A DNA stretch of 64,000 bases. It comes from an uncultured Oscillospiraceae bacterium (GTDB taxonomy: Bacteria > Bacillota > Clostridia > Oscillospirales > Oscillospiraceae). Position 1 is the first letter of the stretch; each line of letters opens with the position of its first letter. This document shows positions 44,632 to 53,904 of this stretch, piece after piece. A program made the position numbers and the translations under genes. The DNA lies in contig CAKTQV010000002.1 of assembly GCA_934597255.1 (NCBI GenBank), positions 62,001 to 126,000 of the forward strand, written 5' to 3'. Below the pieces are notes generated by a model. The model saw only the letters and a list, made by a program, of their open reading frames with translations, searched no databases and was not told the origin of the DNA.

Positions 44632-45369
44632 ATGGACATGAATAAAACGCTTGAGCAGCTCACAGCGCGGATCGAAAAGCTGGAACTGGAGCTGAAAAAA
44701 GAAAAAGCGGTCACGGAGATAAAGAATCTGCTGGGACGCTATGTGTACATGCACATCGGCGGACAGCATGAAGGCTGCATGTCTCTGTTTTCAAAGCGCG
44801 AGGACATGACGGTCGAGATAGGTCCCATGGGCCTGTTCCGCGGTCCGAAAGGGCTTGAACAGATATATGGCGTCAATCATACGGTCAACGAAGGCGATCG
44901 CATCGGATTCCTTGCCGTTCATCCTCTGACGACGCCGGTCATTGAGGTGGCGGACGATCTGCAGACGGCCAAGGGCCTGTGGCTGCACCACGGCGTGGAA
45001 ACACAGCCCGACATTGATAACCCGGGGAAGATGGGCGCCGTTTTCATGGACGGCTATTATGCCATTGATTTTATTTATGAAGACGGTATGTGGAAAATGT
45101 GGCATTTTCATATGTTCCCGCTGTTCTCCTGCCCGTGGAACACGCCGTTTACCGAGGTGGAGCCGCTTGACCGAATCATGTTTGAGCGAGGCGAGCGCGT
45201 GGAAGGATTCAACCGCATGCAGACGGGGGCGGACGAGGCGACAAGCTATATGCGCGAATATTCCATTGACCGGGCTACGCCCTTCTGGCCGCAGCCGCCG
45301 GAGCCGTATGCGAGCTTTGAAGGGACGCGCTCCATGGTCGGCGCGCCGCCGGATGACGTGAAGCTGTAA
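44632..45369 (+). CDS. SnoaL/NTF2-like domain protein
   Basis: A 245-residue protein: an N-terminal coiled coil (EQLTARIEKLELELKKEKAVTEIKNLLGRYV) leads into an NTF2-like cone (YMHIGGQHEGCMSLF, GLFRGPKGLEQIYGV, DGYYAIDFIYEDGMWKMWHFHMF), then a C-terminal tail rich in Pro and aromatic residues. The SnoaL fold includes cyclases, isomerases and dehydratases, such as the bile acid 7-alpha-dehydratase BaiE, but nothing here fixes the substrate. It is first in a two-gene unit with a beta-helix protein, 12 bases apart. No signal peptide. Confidence 0.8.
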   Translation: MDMNKTLEQLTARIEKLELELKKEKAVTEIKNLLGRYVYMHIGGQHEGCMSLFSKREDMTVEIGPMGLFRGPKGLEQIYGVNHTVNEGDRIGFLAVHPLTTPVIEVADDLQTAKGLWLHHGVETQPDIDNPGKMGAVFMDGYYAIDFIYEDGMWKMWHFHMFPLFSCPWNTPFTEVEPLDRIMFERGERVEGFNRMQTGADEATSYMREYSIDRATPFWPQPPEPYASFEGTRSMVGAPPDDVKL

Positions 45370-45381
45370 GGAGGTATATAC

Positions 45382-47199
45382 ATGAACATGTATGTGACGA
45401 AAACGATCCGTGAGAGCGCGGACAGGGCATTGCTGAACCAGTGCCGCTGGCTGATCGAGAAAACAGTCCACTTTGAATATCTGACGATCTGCGAAAGAGC
45501 GGAACTGGCCGCGCCGGAAGGAAAGATCCTTACGCTTACTTCCGACGGCGTGGTTCGGGACATTAAGCCCGGCTTCTATCCAAATGCCACTATCTCCGTG
45601 ACGGACGCTTATGAAATGGCGCCGCACGGGCTGATGAACGTCAACCAGATATCCCGGTACTTCCAGACGGCGATATGCGTGGAGGATGGGAAGCTGTCGC
45701 AGGATAAATGCATTCCGGCGGCCATCCTTGGCGGTACGGTGACGGATGAAAAAACGGATGGGGCCTATATTGCGGCGGATGCGGAATGTTTCAACGGCAT
45801 TCTTATTGCCGGAGACAGTAAGTATGAGATCGAAAATGTCCGTATGGACCTCGAAGGGTTCGGCGACAACGACTTTATTGGTGTAGGCTCTGCCGTGGCA
45901 GTGGTGGATAAGGGACGCGTGGATATCCGCAACTGCCGGTTCACGCTCAGCGGAGTGACCCGCTGCGCCGTCCACGTCGGCGGCGACAGCATTGTTCATG
46001 TGAGCGACTGCGAGATCATGAATATCAGCCCGGCGAGCGACTGGCTGGGGGAATTCAGTTGGGGGATAGCGCTCAAGGGGACGAACCGCCTGTGCCAGCT
46101 TTCGGATAACGGTACTGTCGTTTATGAACGCTGCCATCTCAAATCGAACGGCTGGGCGCTTTGTTCTCTGGATGGAACGGACGAGCATGCAAGCATCCTT
46201 ATCAAGGACTCGCTTCTTGAGCTGAGCGGGCCGCGCACGCATGGCTACGGAAGCTACTGCATCGGTGAGGATGTTTCGGTCACCTTCGATCACTCCGTGG
46301 TGGATGTATATGGCTATCCGATGCTGATCCTGGGAATGAACGGAAAGGCCCGCCCGTCGATCGTGAATGGGAGTGAAATACGCGGCCGCCGCTTCGGCGC
46401 TATGGCCGTCGCGGATGATAACAGTATTTTTACGATTCGGGACTCCAGCTTTGACACGGGGAAAAGCTGCCTGGTCGTCAAAGGCTCGGCAACGCGTATC
46501 GACGTGGAGAACAGCCGCCTCCAGGCAGGAAACGGCGTTATTCTCCAGCTGATGGATACGGATGAGACCAATATGAACGGCCAGAAATTCTTTGTCCCGG
46601 TCGGCGAGAAGGATACGCCGATCGAAGGGCGCGATCTTGCCCGCTTTGATCCGGCGGTGGATGTTGAGCTGAACCTGAAAAACATGTCGGTCGCCGGGGA
46701 TTTTTTCAATTCCACAACGAACATCCGCGCGGAAAGACGTGCAGAACACGGCGGCATGGGTCGCTTCCATGACACGCTGGTCGGCCCCGTCTCCTTTGAC
46801 GGACCCCGCGGCGACGGACCGGATATGCCGCCGGCAAAAGACCTCAACGGGCCGAAGAATCTTAAGCTGTCTCTGCAGACAGCCGCTGTCGAGGGCGTTA
46901 TAAGCGCGGCGCTCCAGTCCTATCGTGACGGCGTTACGGAGATCACGTGGGAGAATTGTCTGGAATTGTCCAATGTAACGCAGTGCGCCGCGCCCGCGGT
47001 GAACAACGGCGTGATCGTTTCGCTCGATCCCGAAAGCACGTGGACGGTCACGGATACCTGTTATATATCGTCCCTTACGCTGGCGGAAGGAGCCAGACTT
47101 CTTGCGCCGCAGGGAAAAACGCTCGCTATGCTGGTGGATGGCATCCGGACGGAAATTAAACCCGGAAGCTATATCGGCCGCATTGAGCTTCGTGTATAA
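45382..47199 (+). CDS. beta-helix repeat protein A (paralog of 56281-58080), function unknown
   Basis: A 605-residue protein with no signal peptide, built of many short beta turns typical of a right-handed parallel beta-helix (about 125-420: FNGILIAGDSKYEIENVRMDLEGFGDNDFIGVG, CAVHVGGDSIVHVSDCEIMNI). The first 60 and last 50 residues are related to each other (LAAPEGKILTLTSDGVVRDIKPGFY; LLAPQGKTLAMLVDGIRTEIKPGSY), like matching end caps. It shares ENGVIL/GNGVIL.LMD.D.T and AGD.FNSTTNI with its paralog. I do not recognise catalytic residues. A strong AAGGAGG lies before the ATG. Confidence 0.75.
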   Translation: MNMYVTKTIRESADRALLNQCRWLIEKTVHFEYLTICERAELAAPEGKILTLTSDGVVRDIKPGFYPNATISVTDAYEMAPHGLMNVNQISRYFQTAICVEDGKLSQDKCIPAAILGGTVTDEKTDGAYIAADAECFNGILIAGDSKYEIENVRMDLEGFGDNDFIGVGSAVAVVDKGRVDIRNCRFTLSGVTRCAVHVGGDSIVHVSDCEIMNISPASDWLGEFSWGIALKGTNRLCQLSDNGTVVYERCHLKSNGWALCSLDGTDEHASILIKDSLLELSGPRTHGYGSYCIGEDVSVTFDHSVVDVYGYPMLILGMNGKARPSIVNGSEIRGRRFGAMAVADDNSIFTIRDSSFDTGKSCLVVKGSATRIDVENSRLQAGNGVILQLMDTDETNMNGQKFFVPVGEKDTPIEGRDLARFDPAVDVELNLKNMSVAGDFFNSTTNIRAERRAEHGGMGRFHDTLVGPVSFDGPRGDGPDMPPAKDLNGPKNLKLSLQTAAVEGVISAALQSYRDGVTEITWENCLELSNVTQCAAPAVNNGVIVSLDPESTWTVTDTCYISSLTLAEGARLLAPQGKTLAMLVDGIRTEIKPGSYIGRIELRV

Positions 47200-47201
47200 G
47201 G

Positions 47202-47243
47202 AAAAAACGGATCAGAGACTGTACCGGTCTCTGATCCGTTTTG
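47202..47243. terminator. bidirectional terminator between beta-helix A and lysR
   Basis: A 16-bp perfect stem (47204-47219 with 47227-47242) flanked by A and T runs; serves both convergent genes. Confidence 0.9.
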
Positions 47244-47245
47244 AT

Positions 47246-48178
47246 TCAGCTGTCCGATTTGTCCGGAAAACCATCGGGAAAGCGCTCTTTCAATGCGTCA
47301 AACAGGGTATCAATGAACGCGCGAACGACCGGCTGGGCGTTGGTGCCGATATAGGTAGCGCCGATGGACGGATACTGAGGGATCTTTTCCAGACAGGTGC
47401 GGCTGCATACGGATTCCGTATGCAGATCGTCAACCAGAGGCAGGCAGGCGACGCCCAGATTGGCGCCGACCATGTCCAGCATGGAGTGAAAGTCGGAGGC
47501 GACCGTTGCGCGGCGGATGCTCTGTTCTTCCAGGGAGAAATCAAGGGTGCTCGGGAGATAGCGGCGTGTGTTTTCAAGATTTCCATAAGAGATCATCGTC
47601 TCATCGACCAGACGGGCGTTCGGTATCCCGTCCGTCAGCGAGCACAGAGGGTTTGACCGGGAAAGAATGACTTTCCGGGGAAGCGGAGCCTGAAATGAAC
47701 GCGTGACCGAGTTGGTAGGAATGGGAGAATAGGGCGCTTTCATGTATATCGCCAGATCGATCTGTCCGTCGGCCAGACGATCCATCAGGCTGATCTCGGG
47801 CTCGTCTGCGCATAGCAGAAGCTTTACATGACGGTTTTCCTTCTGAAAGGATTCGGCAGCGCGGTAAAATGTAGGCCCGGAGCATAGACGGGAGCAGCCG
47901 ACCGTCAGATGGACCTTGTCCGGGTCCTGTTTTATATTGTTCTGAGCAAGGTCGATGATCTGTACGGCAGATTTGACGCGGGTATAGAAAATGTGGCCTG
48001 CGGGGGTCAGTTCGACCTTTTTTGTCGTGCGTTCAAACAGCTTGGCGCCCAGCTCGTTTTCAAGCGCCTTGATGCTGTAGGAAATGGCGGTCTGCGCAAC
48101 ATAGAACTGCTCGGCCACCTGACTGAAATTCAGAGTTTCGGCCAGCGCAAGAAAATACTTCAGCTGAATAACGGTCAT
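47246..48178 (-). CDS. LysR family transcriptional regulator
   Basis: A 310-residue regulator with an N-terminal winged HTH (MTVIQLKYFLALAETLNFSQVAEQFYVAQTAISYSIKALENELGAKLFERTTKKVELT) and a type 2 periplasmic-binding-like effector domain (VHLTVGCSRLCSGP, DRLADGQIDLAIYM, ANLGVACLPLVDD). The frame opens at 48244, but the ATG at 48178 follows CAGGAG and gives the standard LysR start. It lies inside the accessory island between two + strand units, divergent from the transporter operon, so it is the obvious candidate regulator of the island. Confidence 0.93.
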   Translation of the reverse strand: MTVIQLKYFLALAETLNFSQVAEQFYVAQTAISYSIKALENELGAKLFERTTKKVELTPAGHIFYTRVKSAVQIIDLAQNNIKQDPDKVHLTVGCSRLCSGPTFYRAAESFQKENRHVKLLLCADEPEISLMDRLADGQIDLAIYMKAPYSPIPTNSVTRSFQAPLPRKVILSRSNPLCSLTDGIPNARLVDETMISYGNLENTRRYLPSTLDFSLEEQSIRRATVASDFHSMLDMVGANLGVACLPLVDDLHTESVCSRTCLEKIPQYPSIGATYIGTNAQPVVRAFIDTLFDALKERFPDGFPDKSDS

Positions 48179-48267
48179 TTTCGGCTCCTGTAGAAGAATA
48201 GAGAGATTTTTAACGATTATAAACGACCGGCAATCGACCGTCAAGCGTATTTATTTAATTTTCTTAT

Positions 48268-48290
48268 AAATACAGCAGACACATGTATTT
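48268..48290 (+). promoter_or_regulatory. candidate LysR operator between lysR and the transporter operon
   Basis: A 23-bp dyad AAATACA-N9-TGTATTT, containing ATAC-N11-GTAT, a recognised LysR-box shape. It ends 79 bases before the substrate-binding protein start and lies 90 bases from the lysR start. No convincing -35/-10 pair was found, as expected for an activated promoter. Confidence 0.6.
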
Positions 48291-48368
48291 CCGCCGGAAG
48301 GGAAATAGTGATAACATATTAACAAGTGGGAGAACCCCATATTACAAATCAGAAAGGGAACAAACAAG

Positions 48369-49994
48369 ATGAAAAAGTTGCTGTGTCTTCTCCTTGCGTT
48401 AGTCATGGTTCTTGGCATGTGTGCCTGTGGGGACAATGGCTCGGCCCAGAGTGAAAAGACAGATGGAACGGCCGAACAGCCCGCCGAGCAGCAGACGGCG
48501 GATACGGAACCGGAGACGGATGATGCCTCCTCCGGCCCGAAGGAGCTTACGGTTGGCTATGTGGGCAATTATAATACGTTCTGCCCGTCCACCGGTTTGT
48601 CGGATGTCTCGGACGTTTTGATCTACCGTCTTGTATATGACCAGCTGTTTGAAGTCAACGATAAGACGATGGAGACCGAGTCCCGGGTCCTGGCCGAGCC
48701 CATGGAATGGGTCGACGACAACACCGTTAAGCTGACGATCAAGTCCGGCATCACCTATGCGGACGGCACGGAGATGACGGCTGAAGATATTCTCTGCGAC
48801 CTTCAGATGTATGTGACCAATGGCTTTACCGAGATCGGTTATTACTCCATCATCGACTACGAAGCGAGCCATGTGGAGGATACTTACACGCTCTACCTTG
48901 TCTATACCGAGGCAAATGCGTCTGCGATCACGCGACTGGCGATCCCCATTGTTTCCAAAGCCTTTTATGAGGAGCACCCGGACGGCGATGACGCCTGGTG
49001 GTCCGGCGACGTGAACGGCTCTGGCCCGTATGAGGTCACGGACTATTCCCTCGATGAGTATATCGTTCTGGAAAAGCGCGCCGACTATTGGGATAAGGAT
49101 GTCTCCTACGACGCCGATAAGATCACCATCAAGTTTTATGCGGATGGGACCGCCATGCTTGCCGATCTGAACAACGGTGTGATCGATGTGGCGTTCGGAC
49201 TTGACACGAATATGATCGACAGTCTGCGCTCCACCGCCGCTGATAACATTGCTATCGAAACAATGTCCGGCAACGATGTTTATCGTCTGGTGTTCTCCGG
49301 CACGTCCGAAAAGGTTGCGGATATCAACGTCCGTCAGGCCATTGTTCACGCAGTCGACTGGAAGACGCTGGCTGTCGCGGCGTTCGGCAACTGCGGAGAA
49401 GAGGCGAAGAGCCACTATCCCAGCACCTTTGACTGCTATGCGGAGCATGAAGGATACGCATACGATCCGGAAGTGGCCAAGCAGTATCTGGCGGATGCCG
49501 GTTATGCGGAGGGTGAGCTGACGCTGAAGTATCTGGCCAACGATACGTCCGGCACGGCCGTCGGCGAGCTGCTGCAGGGCTATCTGGCGGAGATCGGGAT
49601 CAATCTGGAAGTGGATACGATGGAGCTGGCCAGCGCGTTCGGCTACTTTATGGATCCCAATTCTCCCTATGACCTGATGACAAAGTCCCAGCCCGGCGGA
49701 AATCCGGCGCGCGACCCCTATGACGATTTCTTCCTGCCGCAGAGCCCCATGGCCATGGCCCACGTCAACGATGAAAAATACATTGAAATGGCTACCAAAG
49801 CGAATACCATTATGGATGACGACGAGCGCAACGAGCAGTATAAGGCGATCGACGATTATCTTTATGAGACCGTTCAGATCGTTCCGTGTGCCGAGCTTCT
49901 TACCGGCTACGCCTATAACACGGACGTTGTTTCCAGCGTTCAGCTCTGCTCCGTTGGCAAGGGCTGCCTGGCAGACATTGAACTGACCGCTTAA
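48369..49994 (+). CDS. ABC transporter substrate-binding lipoprotein (peptide/opine/nickel family 5)
   Basis: A 541-residue SBP_bac_5 protein. A lipoprotein signal (LLCLLLALVMVLGMCACGDNGS; the lipidated Cys is probably C20) is followed by an acidic Gln/Glu/Thr linker. Family landmarks are ESRVLAEPMEWVDDNTVKLTIKSGITYADGTEMTAEDI, GSGPYEVTDY, DVRQAIVHAVD-like INVRQAIVHAVDWKTLA and HEGYAYDPEVAKQYLADAGY. It should capture the substrate outside the cell for the importer that follows. The ligand is not predictable; the family takes up peptides but also many small organic molecules. Confidence 0.93.
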   Translation: MKKLLCLLLALVMVLGMCACGDNGSAQSEKTDGTAEQPAEQQTADTEPETDDASSGPKELTVGYVGNYNTFCPSTGLSDVSDVLIYRLVYDQLFEVNDKTMETESRVLAEPMEWVDDNTVKLTIKSGITYADGTEMTAEDILCDLQMYVTNGFTEIGYYSIIDYEASHVEDTYTLYLVYTEANASAITRLAIPIVSKAFYEEHPDGDDAWWSGDVNGSGPYEVTDYSLDEYIVLEKRADYWDKDVSYDADKITIKFYADGTAMLADLNNGVIDVAFGLDTNMIDSLRSTAADNIAIETMSGNDVYRLVFSGTSEKVADINVRQAIVHAVDWKTLAVAAFGNCGEEAKSHYPSTFDCYAEHEGYAYDPEVAKQYLADAGYAEGELTLKYLANDTSGTAVGELLQGYLAEIGINLEVDTMELASAFGYFMDPNSPYDLMTKSQPGGNPARDPYDDFFLPQSPMAMAHVNDEKYIEMATKANTIMDDDERNEQYKAIDDYLYETVQIVPCAELLTGYAYNTDVVSSVQLCSVGKGCLADIELTA

Positions 49995-50029
49995 ACGAAG
50001 CGAGACCAAGAGAAACTGATTACCCAATG

Positions 50030-50059
50030 CGGCGGCGGGCGGCAAAAGCCGCTCCGCCG
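50030..50059 (+). other. intercistronic hairpin after the substrate-binding protein gene
   Basis: A GC-rich stem (GGCGG..GCGGC / GCCGC..CCGCC, with a two-base bulge and loop AAAA) lies between the binding-protein and permease genes and has no T run. Such hairpins commonly leave more binding protein than membrane subunits. Confidence 0.5.
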
Positions 50060-50081
50060 TCGTTCGATTTGAGGTGAAGAA

Positions 50082-51059
50082 ATGGCACGATATGTATTCA
50101 AGCGAATCCTGATTATGATCCCGGTTATTCTCGGCGTCATTTTTATCATATTTACCATCAGTGAACTGACGCCGGGCGACCCGGCTGCGCTGGCTCTCGG
50201 AAACAGCTTTACACAGGAGCGTTACGAACAGAAGGTCGTGGAAATGGGACTGGACAAACCGTTTCTTGTGCGCTTTGTCAATTACATTATCGGTATTGTG
50301 ACGCGATGGGACTGGGGGACATCCTATGCAAACGGCCGATCTGTTTCCAGTCTTATTACCGGACGCATTGCCGTTACGCTGGAGCTTGGACTGATCTCCT
50401 GTATTATTACGACGATACTCGGCCTGGTGATTGGCGTGCTTTCTGCTGTCAAGCAATATTCCGCGCTCGATTATACGACGTCCACGCTGGCGATCATCTT
50501 CAGCGCCATGCCGAATTTCTGGATGGCGGTTTTGGGTATCCTGATTTTTTCGACGCGTCTGCACTGGCTTCCGGCGTCCGGGCTTGGCTCGTTCAAGCAT
50601 TGGATCATGCCGGTGATCTGCAACTCGCTCGGCCCGGTCTGCCTGATCCTGCGCACGACCCGTTCGACTATGCTGGACGTGATCAATCAGGATTATATCC
50701 GGACGGCGCGCGCCAAGGGCGTCAGTGAACGGCAGGTCATCCTGCGTCATGCGCTGAAAAACGCCATCATTCCCACGATCACGGTCATCGGCATGCAGCT
50801 GAGTCTGGTCGTCGGCGGCTCGGTCGTGGTCGAAACGATATTCAATATCAACGGCCTTGGTCTTCTGATGATGAATTCCATCAGCAACCGGGATTATCCG
50901 ACTATTCAGGGTATCGTGCTGCTGCTGGCTGTGACGGTGTGCGTGATAAACTTGCTGGTCGATCTGGCGTACGCAGCGGTGGATCCGCGGATCAAGGCGC
51001 AGTATGTGAGCAGCGTGGGTAAAAAGAGCCGAGCGAAAAAGAAGGAGGCCGGAGCATGA
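50082..51059 (+). CDS. ABC transporter permease, DppB/OppB type
   Basis: A 325-residue inner membrane permease. N-terminal YVFKRILIMIPVILGVIFIIFTI and the binding-protein-dependent loop DYIRTARAKGVSERQVILRHALKNAIIP are diagnostic of the DppB branch; VETIFNINGLGLLMMNSISNRDYPTIQG is the C-terminal signature. Six membrane helices expected. GAGGTG ribosome site; overlaps the next permease by 4 bases. Confidence 0.94.
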   Translation: MARYVFKRILIMIPVILGVIFIIFTISELTPGDPAALALGNSFTQERYEQKVVEMGLDKPFLVRFVNYIIGIVTRWDWGTSYANGRSVSSLITGRIAVTLELGLISCIITTILGLVIGVLSAVKQYSALDYTTSTLAIIFSAMPNFWMAVLGILIFSTRLHWLPASGLGSFKHWIMPVICNSLGPVCLILRTTRSTMLDVINQDYIRTARAKGVSERQVILRHALKNAIIPTITVIGMQLSLVVGGSVVVETIFNINGLGLLMMNSISNRDYPTIQGIVLLLAVTVCVINLLVDLAYAAVDPRIKAQYVSSVGKKSRAKKKEAGA

Positions 51060-51934
51060 AACAGGAAAAGATGGACGGCCGGAATCTGCGCAAACGATCG
51101 CAGGCACGGGATGTCTGGCACCGTTTTCGCCGGAATAAACTGGCGGTTCTTGGGATGATCATCGTCCTGGTCATTATATTGGCCTGCGCTTTTGCCAATT
51201 TTGTTTCGCCCTACGACCCGGCCAAGCAGGACCTTTCGCAGCGCTTCCTCATGCCGTCCTGGGAGCATCCCTTCGGGACGGACAACTATGGCCGCGATCT
51301 GTTTACCCGGGTGCTGTATGGCGGTCGGATATCGCTGCTGGTATCCATTGTCGCCGTAGCTCTTTCTCTGGTCATTGGGGTCGTGCTGGGCGCGACCGCC
51401 GGTTATTTCGGCGGCCTGTATGAGTCTGTTGTGATGCGTGTAATGGACGTGATGATGGCGATACCGGGGCTGCTGCTGGCTGTGAGCATATCGGCCATGC
51501 TGGGAACAGGCGTGTTCAATACGGCGCTTGCCATCGCCATTACCGGTGCGCCGACCGTCGCCCGCCTGGTGTGTGCCAGTGTGATGACGATACGCGATAT
51601 GGAGTATGTGGAAGCCGCCAAAGCCCGAGGGGCTACCAATCGGCGCATCATACTCCGTCAGATATTGCCCAATACGCTGTCGCCTCTGATCGTTGACTGC
51701 ACGCTGCGTATCAGCGCCAATATCATGCAGATATCCAGCTTGAGCTTTATTGGGCTCGGCGTTCAGCCCCCCACGCCCGAATGGGGCTCGATCATGAACC
51801 TTGGCCGGGATTATATTGCAACGTTCTGGCCGCTGATCACGTTCCCGGGCGTTATGATCATGCTGACGCTGTTTGGCTTCAACATGATGGGCGACGGCTT
51901 GCGCGATGCGCTCGACCCGAAAATGAAACGCTGA
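51056..51934 (+). CDS. ABC transporter permease, DppC/OppC type
   Basis: A 292-residue permease partner. The N-terminal region RDVWHRFRRNKLAVLGMIIVLVIILACAFANFVSPYDP, the HPFGTDNYGRDLFTRVLYGGRISL segment, and the coupling loop EYVEAAKARGATNRRIILRQILPN are typical of DppC. It pairs with the preceding DppB-type subunit. A 13-base gap separates it from the ATPase gene. Confidence 0.94.
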   Translation: MKQEKMDGRNLRKRSQARDVWHRFRRNKLAVLGMIIVLVIILACAFANFVSPYDPAKQDLSQRFLMPSWEHPFGTDNYGRDLFTRVLYGGRISLLVSIVAVALSLVIGVVLGATAGYFGGLYESVVMRVMDVMMAIPGLLLAVSISAMLGTGVFNTALAIAITGAPTVARLVCASVMTIRDMEYVEAAKARGATNRRIILRQILPNTLSPLIVDCTLRISANIMQISSLSFIGLGVQPPTPEWGSIMNLGRDYIATFWPLITFPGVMIMLTLFGFNMMGDGLRDALDPKMKR

Positions 51935-51947
51935 GGAGGCCGGAAAA

Positions 51948-52937
51948 ATGGAGCAGAAGATCATTGAGATAAAGGATCTGTCCGTTCATTTTAAAACAAT
52001 GGACGGAGATGTGAAGGCGGTCAACGATGTCAGCCTGTCGGTCCGCCGCGGTCAGACGCTTGGTCTGGTCGGGGAGACCGGCGCGGGAAAGACGACGACG
52101 GCGCTTTCCATCCTTCGGCTTATCCAGAGTCCGCCGGGCGAAATATCCGCCGGAGAGATCCTGTATGACGGGGACGATATCCTGAAGATGAGCACGCCGG
52201 AGCTGCAAAGGCTGCGCGGCGGCGAAATAGCGATGATCTTTCAGGATCCGATGACAGCGCTCAACCCGATCTTTACCGTGGAAGAACAGATCGCCGAAAC
52301 GATCAGTATTCATCAGTCGGTATCAAAGGAGGAAGCGATACGTCTGGCGCGTGAGAAACTGGAGATGGTCGGCATTCCTGCGGAACGCGGCACGGAATAT
52401 CCGCATCAGTTCTCCGGCGGCATGAAGCAGCGCGTTGTGATCGCCATGGCTCTGGCCTGCTCGCCGAAATTTCTGATCGCGGACGAGCCGACGACGGCAC
52501 TGGACGTCACGATCCAGGCACAGGTCCTGGAGATGATCAACGAACTGAAGGAAAAATACGACTCGGCCATGCTTTTGATCACACACGATCTTGGCGTTGT
52601 TGCGGAAACCTGCGACGATGTGGCGATCATGTACGCCGGAGAGATCGTTGAGTATGGAACGGCGGAGCATATTTTTGAAAGCACGCTGCGCCATCCGTAT
52701 ACGAATGGCCTGTTCGGCTCGCTTCCGAGCCTGGATGAATCCGTGCACAGGCTCAAGCCGATTCAGGGATTGATGCCCGACCCGGCCGATCTGCCGGAAG
52801 GATGTAAATTCCATCCGCGCTGCCCGCATGCCTCGGCGGAGTGTTCCTGTCGGCACCCGGTGCTGATTGAGGTAGAACCGGGCCATTTTATCCGCTGCCT
52901 GCAGACGGAGAAAAAGGAGGCGTCTGACAATGAGTGA
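51948..52937 (+). CDS. ABC transporter ATP-binding protein, DppD/OppD type
   Basis: A 329-residue nucleotide-binding subunit. Walker A GETGAGKTT (42-50), signature FSGGMKQRVVIAMAL, Walker B KFLIADEPTTALD, H-loop ITHDLGVVAE, and the C-terminal oligopeptide-transport extension LKPIQGLMPDPADLPEGCKFHPRCPHASAEC with the Cys pattern that binds a 4Fe-4S cluster in some relatives. Overlaps DppF by 8 bases. Confidence 0.94.
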   Translation: MEQKIIEIKDLSVHFKTMDGDVKAVNDVSLSVRRGQTLGLVGETGAGKTTTALSILRLIQSPPGEISAGEILYDGDDILKMSTPELQRLRGGEIAMIFQDPMTALNPIFTVEEQIAETISIHQSVSKEEAIRLAREKLEMVGIPAERGTEYPHQFSGGMKQRVVIAMALACSPKFLIADEPTTALDVTIQAQVLEMINELKEKYDSAMLLITHDLGVVAETCDDVAIMYAGEIVEYGTAEHIFESTLRHPYTNGLFGSLPSLDESVHRLKPIQGLMPDPADLPEGCKFHPRCPHASAECSCRHPVLIEVEPGHFIRCLQTEKKEASDNE

Positions 52938-53904
52938 TATCATTTTACAGGTTGAGCATCTGAAGAAATACTTTAAAGTTCCGAAAGGACAGCTGCACGC
53001 CGTGGACGATGTGAGTTTTTCTATCGAAAGGGGAAAAACGCTTGGCGTTGTGGGCGAATCCGGGTGCGGAAAATCCACGCTTGGGAGAACTGTGCTGGGA
53101 CTGATTGATCCGACGGACGGCAAGGTCCTGTTCGAAGGGCGGGATGTGACGCACGTCCGGGGAAAGGCCCGCCGCGAACTGCAGAAGGATATGCAGATCA
53201 TTTTTCAGGACCCGTTTTCTTCGCTCAATCCGCGTTACTGCGTTTATGAGCAGATAGCGGAGCCGCTGAAGACCTATCACATGTGCCGGAACCGGGACGA
53301 GATGATGGAACGCGTGTATGAGCTGATGGATACGGTGGGGCTTGCCCGCCGCTTCGCCACAGCCTATCCGCATGAGCTGGACGGCGGCCGCCGCCAACGC
53401 ATCGGCATTGCCTGCGCGCTGGCGCTAGAGCCGAAGTTTATCGTCTGCGACGAGCCGGTGTCGGCGCTGGACGTGTCCATTCAGGCACAGGTGCTCAATC
53501 TTCTGCAGGATCTTCAGGAGCAAAAAGGACTGACATACATTTTTGTGACGCACGATCTGTCGGTTGTCAAGCACATTTCCGATGATATTCTCGTCATGTA
53601 TGTCGGAACAATGGTGGAGAAGTGCCAGGCGGAGAAGCTCTTTGAAAAGCCCTATCATCCGTATACAAAGGGGCTTCTTTCGGCTATCCCCGTTCCGCGG
53701 CTTCGTAAGGACAAAAAGCGGATCATCATGCAGGGCGAACTGACAAGTCCGATCAATCCAAAGCCGGGCTGTCGGTTTGCAGTGCGCTGTCCGTTTGCAA
53801 AAGACAGATGCTTTTCTGAACAGCCGCAGTATGAGGCGGTCGAACCCGGGCATTTTGTATCCTGTCATTATGTACGGCAGATCAATGCGCTTGCGGAGGA
53901 TTGA
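52930..53904 (+). CDS. ABC transporter ATP-binding protein, DppF/OppF type
   Basis: A 324-residue second ATPase of the importer. Walker A GESGCGKST (42-50), Walker B KFIVCDEPVSALD, H-loop VTHDLSVVK, and the C-terminal MQGELTSPINPKPGCRFAVRCPFAKDRC extension. The signature motif reads LDGGRRQRI (L150-D151) instead of LSGGQ; this LDGG form occurs in a sub-branch of DppF proteins. Its end overlaps the next gene. Confidence 0.93.
   Translation: MSDIILQVEHLKKYFKVPKGQLHAVDDVSFSIERGKTLGVVGESGCGKSTLGRTVLGLIDPTDGKVLFEGRDVTHVRGKARRELQKDMQIIFQDPFSSLNPRYCVYEQIAEPLKTYHMCRNRDEMMERVYELMDTVGLARRFATAYPHELDGGRRQRIGIACALALEPKFIVCDEPVSALDVSIQAQVLNLLQDLQEQKGLTYIFVTHDLSVVKHISDDILVMYVGTMVEKCQAEKLFEKPYHPYTKGLLSAIPVPRLRKDKKRIIMQGELTSPINPKPGCRFAVRCPFAKDRCFSEQPQYEAVEPGHFVSCHYVRQINALAED

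Noticed and set aside
48399..51107. 902-codon minus-strand open frame across the transporter genes
   Set aside because: It spans two well-supported + strand genes and their gap; the product is Arg/His-rich without domain motifs.
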